Positions 60,001-64,000 of a DNA stretch of 64,000 nucleotides are shown in pieces. The position numbers and the translations under genes are program-made. The notes under the pieces were generated by a model that did no database searches, was not told the origin of the DNA, and worked only from the letters and a program-made list of their open reading frames with translations. Position 1 is the stretch's first letter, and each line of letters opens with the position of its first letter. The stretch is from Setaria digitata (Eukaryota > Nematoda > Chromadorea > Rhabditida > Setariidae), in NCBI GenBank assembly GCA_003640385.1, contig RCAB01000038.1, positions 1-64,000 on the forward strand. Direction: 5' to 3'.

Positions 60001-63000
60001 GCTTTTCCGGAAGAAAGCACTTCTGGATCCCAACCTGATTAATTAATCCTTCAAAGGCTAGCCAATTGAATTATAGATTCAGATTATGGTCGATATTGAA
60101 ATGGAGGAAACAGTTTAGCCTCGTGCAAAATGGTAATATATGTGAGAAACTGAATGTTCCGTGCTCGTGAGGTAAACGGTGAAGTGAGGGAACCATCACC
60201 ATAACCCATATACTTACGTATAAATTAAATATTAAAACGTTACAGAATGATCAGGAAAAAAATGTGCTGAGATGTCACTGCAGCCCTGCAGCGGCAATCT
60301 TCAGAATTTCATCTGAACAAAACATTGTCACAGCATAAAATTTTTTACAAACATTTTTGCAGCGCAGAAGAAAAGTACATATCGACCGAAAGTTCTAAAT
60401 AAAGAAATCAATCAATAGTACTATTCTTCAGCTCTACACTTCTTTGGAAGTTAGCTACAATTGCAATTCTCCGCAGCAAACAAGCGATTTCTTCATTAAA
60501 ATGCAAAACCATTTTGAGTGTGACGATAACAAAATGGCTGAGTCAGCAAGCCTGTTCAAAGAAAAAAAGAAAAATCTCTGAACTCAAAACTAAGACTAAG
60601 GTCAAATTAGCTTTCTCTCTTCAGACCTTCTTTATCGGATCAGAATCCCAAATAACACTAAAGTTGGATTAAATCTGCTTAATAAAGGTCAAGGAAAACT
60701 GTAATTTTTTTTTTGGAATTTAATATCTCACAATCTTATAAAATATGTTAAAGCTTACTTCCTTTCTCGAAACTTCGGTTAGTAAAAGCATAATAGTATT
60801 GACTTGCAAGCAAAGCAAACATTTTTATATCATATGTGAAGATATGAAAGCTTTTTATCTTATGGACGGTTAAGAAAACCAATTAGCAAGGTGAGCAATG
60901 AAAGCTGGGATTAAGTTAAGATCCGATTATGAACGTAAAACCCATAAAGAAACTCTATAATGGGAGCGCTTCTATTTTAACTATTATTCAGGTACGGAAA
61001 ATGCAAACACTAACCGACGAGTGAGTTTGGATAATTTCGACAAGAATGATCCACGTGGACCGCCGTTGCCTGACGTGTTACTAGCACCATGTACTGCTTC
61101 AGATTCAACGTCATCATCAATACCACCCTATAAATAGGGAGATAATGAAATAGCAGAAATCGGACTTCTCTACTCTAGAACATATTCCTCTCAATTACAA
61201 TCCTCAAAACAAATCAATTAATACTTGTACTAATAATTGTTACACTCCCGACCACTTTGCTTCAACTGTTTTATGTTCTAAAAATTTTTTATTCAGAAAA
61301 CCTAAGAAAACCTTGTTGTGCTCCGTTTTCCCATGAAAAGTTTGCCTATTACGAGTATGTCGAGGGAATGCAGCGTTCTGTACCGTTGAACTGTGGGAAG
61401 CTAACACTGCGGCTGATGGTACGGTTTGAGTGCCTGCGGAAGGCTGAAAAAAAGCATTAAATTATTAAAGCAGGCGAAGCATGAACTTATTGTTAATATT
61501 TTCAATTGTCTAATCGACTCGGTGCCACACAGTTCCATTACGTATGATATGACGCTTTCAAGATCAACAGTAAAGTTTTTTTTGACCAGAATTCCAAATC
61601 TATATAATCTAGATTTGTCGAGAACCCAATCAGCTAATCCTAGATTTTAGAATAAATCTTTTTAAAGAAATCAGTATTAGATGCATTTTAAGGGAAATAA
61701 AAACATACTGCTGTCAATGAAATAGGTACAGGGTTCAGAGTTGTGCCAGTTGCAGATTTGGTTAATTTTGGACTATTATTCTGTGAATGTGGAAGCAATC
61801 CAGTTGGGGATGTCTCGTTAACGGACAAATTTTTGATAACTGCTTGTGCGGATGCGCTTTGCTGGAGCCTAAAATAACTTCTAACTTAAAAAACGCAAAA
61901 ATTCAGTGCTTCAAAAACTAAGCATTCCAACAAAAATTAAAAGCCCGACTTAAAATTATCTCCCAAATCCTGTTTAGCAGTAAAAGTCTTAAATAAAGAC
62001 TTAGGACTCAAAAATGTAAATTTCCTACACGAAAAATTAATCAAAAAAAACTCTAAGCAAATTATTCACATACTTTTCCTCTTTTTTTTCCGGCTGCTCC
62101 ACGCCTGAACCAACTACAGATGTAGGCGACTGCTGCCGTGATATCGTGCTCATATCGCCATCATCGGCATCGCTGCCACCACTAGGGCCTACTATATCAA
62201 TGTTTTTGTCAGTGGTTGCGTGTGCCGCTGTTGCTGATTCAATTTTCCCGCTATCACCATTACCAGTGAACAGCTCACCACTTTCATTGTCATCTTCCTT
62301 AATCGACGGCTCATTTGGTGTTGCCGAAATGGAACCGCTTTTCTGAAGAAACGGTTTTTGGAATTTTCATAAATTAAGAAAAACAATTATGGACATGTAG
62401 AACTTCAAAAGCCGGAAAGATTCAACAGTTATACCTGTAACGATGTTATCTTCTGCTGTGCAGAATTTGAAGAAAATGGTGAACTGGGAGTACCACGGGC
62501 AGATGTTGATCCACTGATACTCTTGGGCAAACCTTTCGTACTGGAAAATGTCAAGAACATATCAAATGTTGCATTTTACATATATAAAGTAGCATATATA
62601 TATATATAAATAGGCTCATCTAAATTTTTAGTACTGGAAAAATGTTTTATTGTTCCTTTGAACAATTATACAAGTAATCGGAAAATAATTCTGTTAATGC
62701 AAGGAACTTACTCAATTGTAGGATACACGAAACGTGGCCCAGTTGACAAAACTCCTCTAGTTCCTAAATTTGCTAATGGCGTCCGTGCTGGAGCAGAAGC
62801 CTTCCGGAATCCAGAAACAGGTACTGCACCCGACTGTACACCACTTCCGACAGCTTGGATTACATTTGAGGGATAGTTAGGCACTGAAACGAATTGTATC
62901 AACGAAGATATTTGATTAAGTGATTTGTGCCATGATTTCTTGTGAGATTAAAAAAACATCTAAAGAATACCTACTACAGAGGTACTGTAATAGAAGACAA

Positions 63001-63984
63001 CATACTTATATGACCTGGCTGCATACTAAGCGCCTGTCGACCGCCTGGTGGTCCAACAACATGCCGCATTGTAACAGGTGCTACACCAGATATAACTCGT
63101 TGTGCTCCAGGTGATGCTGTAACATGAATCTCCGATGGCAAAAGAGTAGCTGGAAGCTGAGCAGCAGGGGCAATGGTTTGTTCCTGTGATCCACGTCGAG
63201 TTTTGGTTGATGGTACCTGGGCCGATGTTGAACGAGGTACAAATTTCTGGGTCTGGAAAATTCTTTTAAATTTCGGATTCAATTCCCTTTAAACAACAAT
63301 CTTAAAATTGTTCCGAACTTACTTTTTTCAAGAATGTCTTGGAAAAGAATTTAGATTAGGGGTTTACCATAGCAAAACCAGTAGAAGTAGGAGGTTGAGC
63401 ATGTGGACTTTGACCCTGGGTTATTCCATGTGCGACATTTTGCACAGAAGCAGGATTCACTTGGGCATTTAAAATAGTATCCCCATCAAGCTGAAATTTA
63501 GTAAAGAAAATGAACTGAAAAATAACTAATAATTTCCAAATTTACTGCTTGCTGTAAATCCAATTTCAATTCTCCCTTCTCCCGAATAACTTCAGACAAA
63601 CCAGATAGCAACATTACTGACTGGGTTGAATTAGTCATCAATAAGCTACTATCGATTTAAATAGCAATTGATGAGTAATAATTTTAAAACCACACAACGA
63701 CAGCTACAAGACCATAATAACTGTGTTAAAGTGGATGGCCTTACACTTCCTTTTCATAACATTAACCTTGAGCAGCTCAGAAACTTACCTCGCGTTTCTT
63801 CTCTCCCAACAAAATGTAGGTGGCGTGAAGATCATCAAAACTGCCTTTGTCAAGCGATACCACTATTGCATTACGACTGTAACCCATTTGTTGGATAATC
63901 GCTATTCGATTTTCATCCTTAACATCTTTCGGTGGTTCAACATATGGTTTCAATTCGTCATCTTCATAACCTATATTCATCCAC
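57056..63984 (-). CDS. par-1: PAR-1/MARK-family Ser/Thr kinase, C-terminal part (UBA to KA1)
   Basis: Twelve minus-strand exons: 63984-63789, 63490-63368, 63252-63006, 62883-62712, 62540-62435, 62342-62074, 61868-61709, 61443-61312, 61127-61015, 58923-57727, 57504-57387 and 57169-57056, all in phase, giving 981 residues. The first encodes the MARK UBA domain ([17 protein letters not shown], then MGYSRN and ATYILLG). A MARK-like [13 protein letters not shown] segment and [12 protein letters not shown] follow in the middle exons. The last three exons give a KA1 domain: [33 protein letters not shown], then [20 protein letters not shown], ending [12 protein letters not shown]. The kinase domain and start lie beyond 64000. 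PAR-1 kinases phosphorylate microtubule-associated and polarity proteins at the cell cortex; KA1 binds acidic membrane lipids. Exon 58923-57727 (1197 bp) is unusually large and begins with Ser and His runs. The 61312 donor (AAG|GTTTTC) is the weakest junction. Confidence 0.95.
58828..58902. repeat. ATG/GAT microsatellite within PAR-1 coding exon
   Basis: Repeated GATGAT-type units on the plus strand encode, on the minus strand, a run of eight Ser followed by a His/Tyr-rich stretch in the large PAR-1 exon. Length variation in multiples of three would be tolerated in frame. Confidence 0.8.
62594..62608. repeat. Short (TA)n repeat in a PAR-1 intron
   Basis: About seven AT/TA units between the PAR-1 exons at 62435-62540 and 62712-62883. 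No effect on coding is seen. Confidence 0.75.
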
Positions 63985-64000
63985 CTAAAAAAAAAAAAGG

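Noticed and set aside
1..64000. Search by eye for spliced-leader RNA, 5S rRNA, tRNA, snRNA and bacterial (endosymbiont-derived) inserts
   Set aside because: No recognisable consensus for any of these was seen; a covariance-model scan and a search against endosymbiont genomes would be decisive but could not be run.

Overview
The window looks like nuclear DNA of a nematode, probably a parasitic clade III (spirurid or filarial type) species. The base composition is strongly AT-rich. The genes are split into small exons with GT-AG introns and TTTCAG-like acceptors. Gene content includes a PAR-1/MARK kinase, a secreted ShKT-domain protein and a C6-like secreted protein, a typical nematode mix. The species assignment is inference. 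I saw no bacterial operons, ribosome-binding sites, CRISPR arrays, rRNA or tRNA genes.

Layout. 1-4395: no supported gene. 4396-5045 (-): weak two-exon candidate. 5788-9234 (-): one uninterrupted 1148-residue, low-complexity, acidic/basic protein with a splice acceptor two bases upstream of its ATG. 9235-27787: long intergenic or regulatory tract with microsatellites, a hairpin and a 51-bp-period repeat. 27788-31320 (+): seven-exon transmembrane protein with two Ig domains. 33546-34366 (-) and 35025-36113 (+): a divergent pair of small secreted Cys-containing proteins (ShKT domain; C6-like). 36114-47611: mostly empty, with a speculative multi-exon small gene (40296-45474, +) and a small secreted ORF (45173-45370, -). 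47612-53150 (+): fourteen-exon acyl-CoA synthetase of the ACSF2 type. 53151-57055: mostly unexplained, with a coding-like GC-richer island. 57056-63984 (-): the C-terminal 981 residues of PAR-1/MARK, from the UBA domain to the KA1 domain; the kinase domain lies beyond the right edge.

The genes do not form a pathway. The only contextual link is the divergent ShKT/C6 pair, which could share a 658-bp promoter. Six single-N positions are flanked by near-identical copies of the same sequence and look like unmerged contig ends; one falsely duplicates part of an exon. I did not find convincing evidence for a new biological system. The best leads are an optional in-frame PAR-1 cassette exon beside the UBA domain, a GC-AG intron in the synthetase, a long near-perfect hairpin in an intron, a palindromic homeodomain-type site, and several orphan coding-like stretches.
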